The translations under genes and the position numbers were made by a program. Of a stretch of DNA of 64,000 nucleotides, positions 44,285 through 52,604 are shown piece after piece; positions within the stretch are counted from its first letter, which is position 1, and every line of letters begins with the position of its first letter. Source of the stretch: Blastocatellia bacterium (GTDB lineage: Bacteria > Acidobacteriota > Blastocatellia > Chloracidobacteriales > JADJPF01). The notes under the pieces were generated by a model. The model was not told the origin of the DNA. It saw only the letters and a program-made list of their open reading frames with translations, and searched no databases. Where the stretch lies: NCBI GenBank assembly GCA_025057015.1, contig JANWYG010000017.1, positions 319,071-383,070 on the forward strand, in the 5' to 3' direction.

Positions 44285-45546
44285 TTCGGCAAAAGCGCAT
44301 ATATTTTTTCGCTGACCTCTTTAGGAAAGCAAAGCCGCTCGATAGTGAAGCTGCGTAGGTTGCGAACTACTTCTGACACTTCTGTAATTTCGCACAACCG
44401 GTAACCTATGTTTTGTCCTCGCCGGTGAGCTTCGACGTAAATTTTAGACTGCGGGCGCTGCTTCGGCTCATAAGGTCCAAAGTAAGGCACATCTGCAGCA
44501 CTATCTCGCAACAAGTAGTATTGTTCGTCAAAGCCAGCAGCTCTTACTATAGCCCTTGCGCGAACAACTAGCTCCTCATCAACTGGCTGAGGCAAGTCGA
44601 CAGATCTAAACAGCTTGCGGTTAAGAAATCTAGTACAAAGGTCCGCAAGCACAGGATCTGGCTCATCAACCCAGCGCTTTATATGGTACATAAGGTCGTG
44701 ATCATCCAAAAGTAGATACTCTGCCGTGGTCATTTGCTGACCAGTAAGGAGCTTTCCGAGCGGCCAATACAGAAAATTTAGCCGTGAAGACTCTGCAAGT
44801 ACCCTGGCACGGCGCATTATCGCTATCAACATGTTTTCTACGGCACGCAGAGAATGATGAAAATACACCTGCCTGAACATGTAAAATCGTGCCTGCAAAT
44901 ACTCCTCTACGGCATAGATACCTTTTGCAGAAACATACAATTGCCCATCCGGGCTTAGCTTTAGCGAATGTAGTACCCACTCCAAGTCGTAGTTACCGTA
45001 CTTAGCACCAGTCATCAAACTATCTCGCAGCAAGTAGTCAAAGCGGTCACAATCTAGCTGCGAACTGACCAATTGACAGGCATAAGTAGGCACGTAGTCG
45101 TGCTTATAGACAGAAACCACCGTCCGAGGCAGTGCTGGGTCGAAGTTAGTAAGTATCTGACATACTTGTGTCTGAGGATCGAGCAGTATCTGCTCGGTCC
45201 AAAGTTCATGCCTTAGACCCGTAGCTTTTTCTATCACGTGAGAAAAAGGCCCATGGCCTATGTCGTGCAGTAAAGCAGCCACGCGGGCTACTAGTCGAAC
45301 TTGCTCTGGCACATCGTCTAGTAGCGACAGTGCACGAGTAACAACGTGCATCACACCTAGCGAGTGGGTAAAGCGGCTATGCTCTGCACCTTGATATGTA
45401 TACAAAGCGAGCCCTAACTGCTTTATTCGGCGTAAACGTTGAAATTCTTTCGAATCTATCAGCTCGATAAGTAAAGCATCTGCCGATTGTGAGCTATTTA
45501 GGCAGATTATATTGTGCACCGGATCTCTGTAACGTCGTTCTGGCAT
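44281..45546 (-). CDS. HD domain phosphohydrolase (SAMHD1/YdhJ-like)
   Basis: 421 residues from the ATG overlapping the previous stop (TGATG) with AGGAG upstream. HD motifs: HSRFTHSLGVMHVV, ALLHDIGHGPFSHVIE and LDCDRFDYLLRDS supply the metal ligands of the HD superfamily. The N-terminus YRDPVHNIICLNS and the QLGLALYTYQGAEHSR stretch match the deoxynucleotide triphosphohydrolase-like group. It may control dNTP pools or hydrolyse another nucleotide. It ends an ECF sigma - small membrane protein - HD operon. Confidence 0.9.
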   Translation of the reverse strand: MPERRYRDPVHNIICLNSSQSADALLIELIDSKEFQRLRRIKQLGLALYTYQGAEHSRFTHSLGVMHVVTRALSLLDDVPEQVRLVARVAALLHDIGHGPFSHVIEKATGLRHELWTEQILLDPQTQVCQILTNFDPALPRTVVSVYKHDYVPTYACQLVSSQLDCDRFDYLLRDSLMTGAKYGNYDLEWVLHSLKLSPDGQLYVSAKGIYAVEEYLQARFYMFRQVYFHHSLRAVENMLIAIMRRARVLAESSRLNFLYWPLGKLLTGQQMTTAEYLLLDDHDLMYHIKRWVDEPDPVLADLCTRFLNRKLFRSVDLPQPVDEELVVRARAIVRAAGFDEQYYLLRDSAADVPYFGPYEPKQRPQSKIYVEAHRRGQNIGYRLCEITEVSEVVRNLRSFTIERLCFPKEVSEKIYALLPN

Positions 45547-45752
45547 CAACTCCTCTTGCTAGCTTCTTCAGCAGACAATATCTTCCATACCACATAGAAT
45601 GCAGTAGCCACTATCGCAACCATCAGCAACGTCTTCAGCAGCAGCAGCAACTTGAGCAGCAATGAGTAGAAGAAACCAGCTAGCAGACTAGCCAAATAAT
45701 AAAGCCCTAGCAAGGCTCCAGTCACTTTTAAAGTGGTCTTCAGGAGTTTCAT
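45546..45752 (-). CDS. Small membrane protein (68 residues)
   Basis: Sequence is mostly hydrophobic: a helix around TGALLGLYYLASLLAGFFYS and a second around LLLLKTLLMVAIVATAFYVV, with a basic N-terminus (MKLLKTTLK) and a charged tail (SAEEASKRS). GAGGTG lies about 7 nt before the ATG. No family recognised. It sits 13 nt after an ECF sigma gene, the usual position of an anti-sigma factor, but lacks any zinc anti-sigma domain. Confidence 0.7.
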   Translation of the reverse strand: MKLLKTTLKVTGALLGLYYLASLLAGFFYSLLLKLLLLLKTLLMVAIVATAFYVVWKILSAEEASKRS

Positions 45753-45765
45753 ACCAGCACCTCTT

Positions 45766-46341
45766 TTATACGACTTTCATTCTGTGTAACACCTTAGCAA
45801 GCTCTATCCTGCCTCGATTAATGCGAGATTTGACCGTACCTTCAGGTATTTGCAATCGAGCGACTATTTCCTGGTAGCTCAAGCCCTCGATATCCCGCAA
45901 GACAACACACTCACGCAGCTCCGGCGAAAGTTTGTCTATGGCCGCACGTATTTGCAATGACCTTTCTTTGCGCTCTACACGACGCTGCGGAGTATCAGAC
46001 TCTAACCGCAAGTGATATATATGTTCGTCTATGCTCTCTGAAGAAGAATCATTTGGTCGGCGTTGACGTTTCCGATAGTCGTCTATTATCAGGTTACGTG
46101 CAAGCCGCATCAGCCAACTTGAAAGCTCTCCGATGCCGGCATCGTATTGATTGAGCGACCTGTAGATCTTTATAAACACTTCTTGCGTCAGATCCTCGGC
46201 TGACTCATGCTTACCAGTAAATTTGTAGGCAAGGTTATATATTCTTCTGGAGTAAAGCCTCACGATGTACTCCCATGCCTGGGGATCACCCGCTTTACAC
46301 CTATCTATCAGTTCCACTTCATTGCGTGTGTCCAAGACCAA
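45766..46341 (-). CDS. ECF RNA polymerase sigma factor (RpoE-like)
   Basis: 191 residues. Sigma2 region: WEYIVRLYSRRIYNLAYKFT then SAEDLTQEVFIKIYRSL. Sigma4 region: IDKLSPELRECVVLRDIEGL and SYQEIVARLQIPEGTVKSRI. Start is a TTG at 46341 or, with better spacing to GGGAT, the TTG two codons later. No ATG is available. It is the first gene of a unit with a small membrane protein and an HD hydrolase. No classical anti-sigma gene is adjacent. Confidence 0.92.
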   Translation of the reverse strand: MVLDTRNEVELIDRCKAGDPQAWEYIVRLYSRRIYNLAYKFTGKHESAEDLTQEVFIKIYRSLNQYDAGIGELSSWLMRLARNLIIDDYRKRQRRPNDSSSESIDEHIYHLRLESDTPQRRVERKERSLQIRAAIDKLSPELRECVVLRDIEGLSYQEIVARLQIPEGTVKSRINRGRIELAKVLHRMKVV

Positions 46342-46455
46342 AATCCCGATAAAAGACGAAGCTTGGATTAACTAACTTTGACGAAACAGCGCCCACGTGA
46401 TTGAATTTCAAAAGCATTTTATCTATCAAATCCAAACTGTGGCAAGGAAAACTAA

Positions 46456-47253
46456 ATGCCATTTTTACAGTTGGACGAAGCAAACCTTTTCTACCGCGAG
46501 TTTGGTCAAGGTCGTAGCGTCGTCTTCGTCAACGGATGGACTAGCTCTTTTGAGTACTGGTTGCCTCTAGTAGATCAACTCAAAAGCAGCTTTCGGTGCA
46601 TCGTCTACGATATGCGAGGCTTTGGCAGCTCACAACCTACAAACAACGCTATATTTGATCTAGACCAATACGCCGATGACTTACATCGGCTCATCGAGTC
46701 ACTCGATGCACCGGATGCATGCCTTGTAGCTCATGGAATGGGAGCCTGGGTAGCCGTGGTGACGGCTAGGTTACATCCGCAAGACTTATCCCGCCTTACG
46801 CTAATCTCACCAGAACTAGCCACTGCTTCTGACGTTTGGCAACAAGCTAGCTTAGTATTTAAAGACCTGGCTTCAGTTCCGCTACTGCGTAACCTAGTAG
46901 TAAGGCGTTTCAGGCATTCTCCAGAACCATTTAAAAGTCGACTGTTCGAAGATTTTGCCCGTGCCGATAGGCGTGCAGCTTTCCAATTACTAGCAAGCTG
47001 TGCAGAAAATGAACTTTCCGGCCGCCTCAAAAAAGCCCTCAGCGAGATCACTGCACCAGTAATGATAGTCCGAGGTACTAATGACAAGCTCTGTTCTAAA
47101 GAACAAGCTCAAACACTGTTTGAAACTATACGCGTAGGCAAGCTTGTAACCATTAAAGGCTGCCATCATTTACCAATGCTGGAGTTCACAAAACCGCTTG
47201 CAGAACTATTGACTGCTTTTTTCCAGATTAACAAACCGAATACTAGAGCTTAA
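46456..47253 (+). CDS. Alpha/beta hydrolase homologue lacking the nucleophile serine
   Basis: 265 residues with a standard alpha/beta hydrolase outline: VVFVNGWTSSFEYW (oxyanion strand), YDMRGFGSSQP, nucleophile elbow VAHGMGAW, acid in VRGTNDKLC and GCHHLPMLE near the end. At the elbow the expected GxSxG Ser is Gly94 (codon gga), so ordinary serine hydrolase chemistry is excluded. Asp and His positions appear kept. It could be a binding or signalling protein derived from a hydrolase. It lies 25 nt before the kinase-propeller gene and may be in one operon with it. Confidence 0.85.
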   Translation: MPFLQLDEANLFYREFGQGRSVVFVNGWTSSFEYWLPLVDQLKSSFRCIVYDMRGFGSSQPTNNAIFDLDQYADDLHRLIESLDAPDACLVAHGMGAWVAVVTARLHPQDLSRLTLISPELATASDVWQQASLVFKDLASVPLLRNLVVRRFRHSPEPFKSRLFEDFARADRRAAFQLLASCAENELSGRLKKALSEITAPVMIVRGTNDKLCSKEQAQTLFETIRVGKLVTIKGCHHLPMLEFTKPLAELLTAFFQINKPNTRA

Positions 47254-47278
47254 AAAGTTGTAGTATTATAGTCCCAAA

Positions 47279-49981
47279 ATGGAAAGCCAGAGGCTACTTG
47301 GAAAGATTGGCCACTACAAGCTACATAAGTTTCTAGATAGCGGCGGAATGGGGGAAGTATATCTAGCTACAGATGAGATATTAAAGCGACAAGTAGCAAT
47401 CAAAATACTCAAACCTAATGACCGAACCAAAGCAAGATTCCTGACTGAAGCAAGAGCAGTAGCATCGCTCAATCATCCCAACATAGTAATCATCTATGAA
47501 GTAGGGTACACCGACAAAAACTGCCCCTTTATAGTGATGGAATACATAGAAGGCACTTCTCTAGAAGAGTTGCTCTTAGCAGGGCATCTTCCTCTTGAGA
47601 AAACGTTGGACTTGGCCATACAAGCAGCTGAAGGGCTAGCAGCAGCACACGTACAAAAAATAGTCCACAGGGACATTAAACCCTCTAACCTGATGATCAG
47701 CAAAGACGGTCGGCTAAAGATACTTGACTTTGGTCTATCTAAACTACTTCAAGATATCCCAGCCGACGCTTCTACCCAAATAAAGCATACCTCAGAGGGT
47801 ACGATCCTAGGCACTATAGCCTACCTAAGTCCTGAACAAGCCCTAGGACAAAATGTAGATCACCGCAGCGATATCTTCTCTTTTGGCATAGTGCTATACA
47901 AAATGCTAACTGGTAAACATCCTTTCCCAGGCAGCAACTCTGTGGAAACTACCATGAAGATAGTCACTCAGTCTGCTGAAAAGTGGCCTAAAGATTCTGC
48001 TATCCCGATAGAGCTGAAGAAGTTGGTGATGAAATGCCTGATGAAGTCTCCCGATGACCGCTATCAAAGCATGAAAGAAGTAGTTGAAGAACTGCAACAG
48101 CTACGTTTCAAGCTAAGCTCAGAGCAGCTACGACGGTCACTGCCATCGCCTGCAGATACCACTGAAGCTACTTTAATCCCCATGGCGACATCTCAAAGTA
48201 GGTTCAAGTTATTCAGGCAAGTAGTATCTACAGGGGTAATTGTAGCCGCTCTATCAGTAGCAGTCATACTATCCTGGCAACACAGCAAAACTCGCCAGTT
48301 TAAGACACAAAAGACCACACAACTTACAAACTCGCTAGGATTAGATATTTATCCAACTTTCTCACCTGACGGCAAATCTATAGCATACAGTTCGGATCGT
48401 AGCGGAGCGTTCGAAATATACATCAAGCAACTGGTAGCTGGAGGTAAAGAGTTCCAGTTAACAAATGATGGACATCAGAATCTTCAACCTGCTTGGTCGC
48501 CCGACGGAGAGAAAATTGCCTACCACTGTAGCAAACAGAGCGGTATATGGCTTATCCCAAGTCTAGGCGGACCTGCAAGACAACTTACAGACTTTGGCTC
48601 CAAGCCAGCCTGGTCTCCAGACGGCACGTACATTGCTTTCCAATCAGACCCTTTAGTAGATCTTGCTGCTAACGCTTCACCTGCAATGCCTCCATCGACA
48701 ATATGGATGATACCCAGCGACGGAGGCGTACCTATGCAGCTAACCAGCGCTGGCACTCCTCTGGGTGGACACGGGACCCCGCACTGGTCGCCAAATGGCA
48801 AAAGAATAGTGTTTGCAAGCTACGACCGACGCAATAGTTCCATATGGGCAATCTCAGTAGAAGACAAATCTCTGATCAGGATAGTAGACAACCAGAGATA
48901 TATCTATGACCCTATCTACACTCCCGACGGAAGCGCGATCGTGTACTGTGCTAGGACGGAGCAGAGCGATTTCGCAATATGGAAGGTGAATGTTGACAGA
49001 GAAACAGGTCAACCCCAAGGAGAGCCTGAACAACAGTCTAAGTTAGGGATGGGCATCATACGGCACCTGGTCTTGTCAAAGGATGGAAATAAGTTACTCT
49101 ACAGTAACCTTTCCATGATGAGTAACATAGTTTCCATTCCCATAGACAAAGCTGGAAAGCCCACGGGTAGGCCTGTAGCGCTTACGAGTGAGACTGGCAG
49201 AAACTCTCGTCCCATATTCTCTCCCGACGGCTCGAAAATAGCCTTTGAAAAATGGCAAGCAGGTCTCAACCCTGATATATGGATAATGGACTCTAACGGC
49301 AGTAATCCTATTCAACTTACCTCAGACCCTAACGTGGACTCTGTACCTAGCTGGTATCCAGATTCCAACAAGATTCTCTTTAGAACCAATCGAAACAAAC
49401 AGGCGGAATTTTGGACTATATCACTGCACAACCGTAAGGAAGAAAAGCTAATTGCGTTAGGAAACACCGTAGACTACGGACGGTTATCTCCAGATGGCAG
49501 ATACTTTGCCTACAACTCAAGTCAGGACAAAACCATAAACATCTGGCTAGTTGATCTGCAAACTGGGGTTCGCAAGCAGCTCACCTTCGATAAAGAAATG
49601 GCAGGCTTTCCCTGCTGGTCTCCAGATGGTAAATACATCGCAGTACAAGTTAAACGAAATGATGACACTAACATAAACGTTATTTCACTAGACACACAAG
49701 AGACCAGGGTACTTACCTCTGGCAAAGGTCAACATTGGTCATCCAGTTGGTCTCCTGATGGAGATAAGATAGCATATGCTGGTCTTGTAGACAGCTTTTG
49801 GAACATCTATTGGATATCGCTGTCATCAAACAAAGTATTCCAAGTAACAACCTACGAGAAACTCAATGCATACGTACGCTATCCTGCCTGGTCTCCTCGT
49901 GGAGATCGAATTGTCTACGAGTATGCTGAAACCTGGGGCAACATTTGGCTTCTGGAAGAGCTTACTGAACCTTCTAACTAA
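47279..49981 (+). CDS. Ser/Thr protein kinase with C-terminal PD40/TolB-like propeller
   Basis: 900 residues. Kinase domain about residues 10-280: P-loop SGGMGEVYLATDE, Lys42 in VAIKIL, catalytic VHRDIKPSNLMIS (Asp near 132), ILDFGLSK and GTIAYLSPEQALG. A membrane helix follows near residues 315-333 (VSTGVIVAALSVAVILSW). The extracytoplasmic part has repeated PD40/WD40-like blades with SPDG motifs (YPTFSPDGKSIAYSSD, AWSPDGEKIAYHC and more), at least ten. This kinase-propeller design is typical of Acidobacteria. The ligand of the propeller is unknown. Confidence 0.95.
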   Translation: MESQRLLGKIGHYKLHKFLDSGGMGEVYLATDEILKRQVAIKILKPNDRTKARFLTEARAVASLNHPNIVIIYEVGYTDKNCPFIVMEYIEGTSLEELLLAGHLPLEKTLDLAIQAAEGLAAAHVQKIVHRDIKPSNLMISKDGRLKILDFGLSKLLQDIPADASTQIKHTSEGTILGTIAYLSPEQALGQNVDHRSDIFSFGIVLYKMLTGKHPFPGSNSVETTMKIVTQSAEKWPKDSAIPIELKKLVMKCLMKSPDDRYQSMKEVVEELQQLRFKLSSEQLRRSLPSPADTTEATLIPMATSQSRFKLFRQVVSTGVIVAALSVAVILSWQHSKTRQFKTQKTTQLTNSLGLDIYPTFSPDGKSIAYSSDRSGAFEIYIKQLVAGGKEFQLTNDGHQNLQPAWSPDGEKIAYHCSKQSGIWLIPSLGGPARQLTDFGSKPAWSPDGTYIAFQSDPLVDLAANASPAMPPSTIWMIPSDGGVPMQLTSAGTPLGGHGTPHWSPNGKRIVFASYDRRNSSIWAISVEDKSLIRIVDNQRYIYDPIYTPDGSAIVYCARTEQSDFAIWKVNVDRETGQPQGEPEQQSKLGMGIIRHLVLSKDGNKLLYSNLSMMSNIVSIPIDKAGKPTGRPVALTSETGRNSRPIFSPDGSKIAFEKWQAGLNPDIWIMDSNGSNPIQLTSDPNVDSVPSWYPDSNKILFRTNRNKQAEFWTISLHNRKEEKLIALGNTVDYGRLSPDGRYFAYNSSQDKTINIWLVDLQTGVRKQLTFDKEMAGFPCWSPDGKYIAVQVKRNDDTNINVISLDTQETRVLTSGKGQHWSSSWSPDGDKIAYAGLVDSFWNIYWISLSSNKVFQVTTYEKLNAYVRYPAWSPRGDRIVYEYAETWGNIWLLEELTEPSN

Positions 49982-50375
49982 GAAGCTGCAAGCGCATCAC
50001 TCGATCCTAGTGTTGATAGGAGGAGTACTAGTTATAAGCATCGTTTGGACGCCGCCTGATGAACCTAATTTTACCTTGTGTGGATTTAAAAACCTTACAG
50101 GCCTGCCCTGTCCGGGCTGCGGTTTGACTCGTTCTTTCTGCGCTATAGGAAAAGGAGACATCTACAAGGCCATGCACTTCAACGCGCTAGGTCCGGCATT
50201 ATACTTGCTGGCGGCATACTTTTGGATAGCAGCCTTGCTAAGACTTCTCAACAGACCACTTCTTTTAGAGAAAGGCAAAGCATTGATATACTCAAAGTAC
50301 TTTTTACCGCTGCTAATAACTTCAATGTTAGCTTTCTGGATAATCAGGATACTGTTTCTAATCGCACAAAAGTAG
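49923..50375 (+). CDS. DUF2752 membrane protein
   Basis: About 150 residues from the ATG at 49923; a start 19 codons earlier is possible and a GTG at 50010 is the shortest. The first 59 nt overlap the end of the kinase gene in another frame. The DUF2752 signature is clear: LCGFKNLTGLPCPGCGLTRS followed by FCAIGKGDIYKAMHFN. There are three membrane helices. The conserved CxxCG-type cysteines may bind metal, but the function of the family is unknown. Confidence 0.78.
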   Translation: MLKPGATFGFWKSLLNLLTKKLQAHHSILVLIGGVLVISIVWTPPDEPNFTLCGFKNLTGLPCPGCGLTRSFCAIGKGDIYKAMHFNALGPALYLLAAYFWIAALLRLLNRPLLLEKGKALIYSKYFLPLLITSMLAFWIIRILFLIAQK

Positions 50376-50376
50376 A

Positions 50377-51201
50377 CTACCTTGTCGGCACTTGAAGCTG
50401 CACACCTGTTTCGGAACCGTAGACTATAGTAAGCGGCCCTTGATGGTTTTTGATACCCTCGGCACGTGCATTTTCTATTTCAAGTAAGAGTTCAAGCTTC
50501 CTAATTTCAAACAGTGCCGGATTGGAATAAGTTTGGGCTTCTATCTGCTTAGTCTTTGCAGCCACTTCCGCTGCTGCAAGGCGTGCCTCCTCGGCTTGTT
50601 TCTGCTTCTCGTTTGCCACGACGGCACTAGCAGCCTGTTCTATCCTATCATCTAAAAAATCTGGATTTCCTATCTGCACGCTCTCCATTTGCAAGAAAAG
50701 CTGATTAGCAAGCAGCGGCCGCAGGGACTCGATTATGCGCTTTTGTATTGCTTCCTGATTGGCATAAATCTCATAAGCGCCATACTCAGCAAACGCGTTA
50801 CGGGCCTCGGTCTGCACAAGCCCAGAGAGTATCTCGTTACGTCGTTTGTAACGCTCATTTTGGTCAAAGCCAAACTTACGCAAGTATTCCTCTACTTTGT
50901 TAGGATCAGTAGCAGCGGTCACGCTTATCGGCACCTGCAGCGCAGCATTATCTTTCGAAGTAACTCTAGGTGTCGCCGTTTCGGTAAAAGAACGCAGATT
51001 TACCTCATAAGCACGTTGTCCCGGTAAAAGAGTCAGAAACCATCCGTCCGACGGCTTATATATTCTCTTTATCGATCCCCACTGAGTCAGTACCTTAACT
51101 GTACCTTCTTCGGCATACTCTAAGTTTCTACTTATGATGACAACTAACGAGATTACCAATACAAAAGCCACCGTTATACTAATAATCTTTTTATTACTCA
51201 C
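50377..51201 (-). CDS. SPFH/Band 7 (prohibitin-like) protein
   Basis: 274 residues. One N-terminal membrane helix (IISITVAFVLVISLVVIIS) is followed by an SPFH domain (GTVKVLTQWGSIKRIYKPSD, NLRSFTETATPRVTSKDNAA) and a charged coiled coil (EKQKQAEEARLAAAEVAAKT). These proteins form large membrane-bound rings that organise membrane domains and protease access. It overlaps the upstream HTH gene by 8 nt, so it is translated from a LuxR-HTH/HTH_17/SPFH transcript. Confidence 0.87.
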   Translation of the reverse strand: MSNKKIISITVAFVLVISLVVIISRNLEYAEEGTVKVLTQWGSIKRIYKPSDGWFLTLLPGQRAYEVNLRSFTETATPRVTSKDNAALQVPISVTAATDPNKVEEYLRKFGFDQNERYKRRNEILSGLVQTEARNAFAEYGAYEIYANQEAIQKRIIESLRPLLANQLFLQMESVQIGNPDFLDDRIEQAASAVVANEKQKQAEEARLAAAEVAAKTKQIEAQTYSNPALFEIRKLELLLEIENARAEGIKNHQGPLTIVYGSETGVQLQVPTR

Positions 51202-52129
51202 TTCTTCTCTCCATAGATAAAATTACCCACCTGCGAGCAACTTTAATAGCAGGCAGTTTGCCGCTGCTACACCACCTTCGCAGAGTTCTTTCCGAAACAC
51301 CTAGTTCTTCTGCAGCAGCCGCTGTTGTCCAAGTAGCTGTGTACCCGTGTCGAGATACCCAGTTCATAATATTAGAGTAGTGATTCCTAAGCAAACGGAA
51401 AACTTGTTGGCAGAGATCTTCACACTTAAGCGTTTGGACAAACGCTTCTTCTCCTAAGGCAAGTCTGTAGAAATCCTCTTCTTTCTGTCGCAAGGATTCC
51501 AGCCACTCTATTCGCTCACGATACGCTTCTACGCTTCTAACCGCCTGCTCTGTAGGCTCTTTTCCAGCTTCATAAAGCCGTATAAGTCGCAGCTCTGCCC
51601 TTCTTAGATGCTCCTGCATGGCAGCTAATGCTGCATCTACAGGAGGGCCAAGCTGGTCGCTTATCCGCCTTATCTTCAACCTGTAGATAAAATTATGCCC
51701 TTTGTGTACACCTATTCCCCGTGGTAAAGAAAGATACGGAACTACTCGACGCTTAAACAGCTGCCACTGTTGGTTTCTTTCGTCGGGGCGACCTAACTTG
51801 CCCATAGCAAGCAGGCTCTCTACAGGCCCTGGTATACTGAATTTTAGCAACGTTATGCCCTGCCTAGGATGTAAAGGGAAAGCTGGAAGCAGATCCAACT
51901 CCAACCGTTCCCTTACTCCAGCCTTGGGCACCTCAGCAGTTATCGGTATATCCAGCGGAATATTGCCTACTACAGCCCCATATACCTGTAGCCTGCTCAA
52001 GCTAGAAACCGCCGACAACAACTCCTTTGCTCGAACTGTCAGCGACTCTCCTTCAGGCAAAGCAAAGTGAAACCACGTGAAACACCTTTCGTGCTGATCT
52101 CGCCAAAATATCGCTAAGCGATAGAGCAC
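51194..52129 (-). CDS. HTH_17 (MerR/excisionase-like) regulator with long N-terminal region
   Basis: 311 residues from a GTG 6 nt after the LuxR-type gene. The C-terminal 50 residues are a MerR/excisionase-style helix-turn-helix: WTTAAAAEELGVSERTLRRW, then CSSGKLPAIKVARRW. The first 145 residues form an unrecognised mixed fold (GAVVGNIPLDIPITAEVP, LLKFSIPGPVESLLAMGK), followed by a charged helical region. I do not know a family for the N-terminal part. Its operon partners suggest control of, or response to, the SPFH membrane protein. Confidence 0.65.
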   Translation of the reverse strand: MLYRLAIFWRDQHERCFTWFHFALPEGESLTVRAKELLSAVSSLSRLQVYGAVVGNIPLDIPITAEVPKAGVRERLELDLLPAFPLHPRQGITLLKFSIPGPVESLLAMGKLGRPDERNQQWQLFKRRVVPYLSLPRGIGVHKGHNFIYRLKIRRISDQLGPPVDAALAAMQEHLRRAELRLIRLYEAGKEPTEQAVRSVEAYRERIEWLESLRQKEEDFYRLALGEEAFVQTLKCEDLCQQVFRLLRNHYSNIMNWVSRHGYTATWTTAAAAEELGVSERTLRRWCSSGKLPAIKVARRWVILSMERRSE

Positions 52130-52135
52130 TGTGTA

Positions 52136-52408
52136 TTAGGAAGGCTCCTGCATACGTTGGTAGCTTCTGTGCTCATTGACTGAGGTTATCCCAGCCCTAA
52201 TCGAGTATTTGACAAGAGCTGGCAGATCATGAAGGTTCAACTTGAGCATTATCCTAGCTCGATGGGCCTCTATGGTTCTGCGAGAAAGCCCCAGTATCTT
52301 GCCCACCTCTTCGTTCGTGTAACCATTGACCAAAAACTTCAGTACTTCTTTCTCCCTCTCTGTAAGCGAAGGCTGTTGCTTGGCACTCCCTCTTCGTCTA
52401 GATGCCAT
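52136..52408 (-). CDS. LuxR/GerE-type DNA-binding protein (stand-alone HTH)
   Basis: 90 residues, essentially only the GerE helix-turn-helix: SLTEREKEVLKFLVNGYTNE and VGKILGLSRRTIEAHRARIM. There is no receiver or autoinducer domain. AAAAGGAG precedes the ATG. It is the first gene of the operon with the HTH_17 and SPFH proteins. The signal it answers to is not visible. Confidence 0.9.
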   Translation of the reverse strand: MASRRRGSAKQQPSLTEREKEVLKFLVNGYTNEEVGKILGLSRRTIEAHRARIMLKLNLHDLPALVKYSIRAGITSVNEHRSYQRMQEPS

Positions 52409-52604
52409 TTTTTACTCTCCTTTTTTGGTCATGCACAGTAACTTCTCTTGATCAGTTTGTTCACTTAGTCAAGATACGTTTATATACTGTTACTAATTGT
52501 AAAACAATTACTTGCCTCTACAAATTAGTCAAGAATATAGTATTCTAAACAACTAGAAATGGCAACCATATTTTCCGCTTTAAAAACCAAATGAACTGAT
52601 AACT

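Noticed and set aside
44281-45546. RelA/SpoT-type (p)ppGpp hydrolase as the HD protein
   Set aside because: No synthetase, TGS or ACT domain; the N-terminal motifs fit the SAMHD1/YdhJ group.
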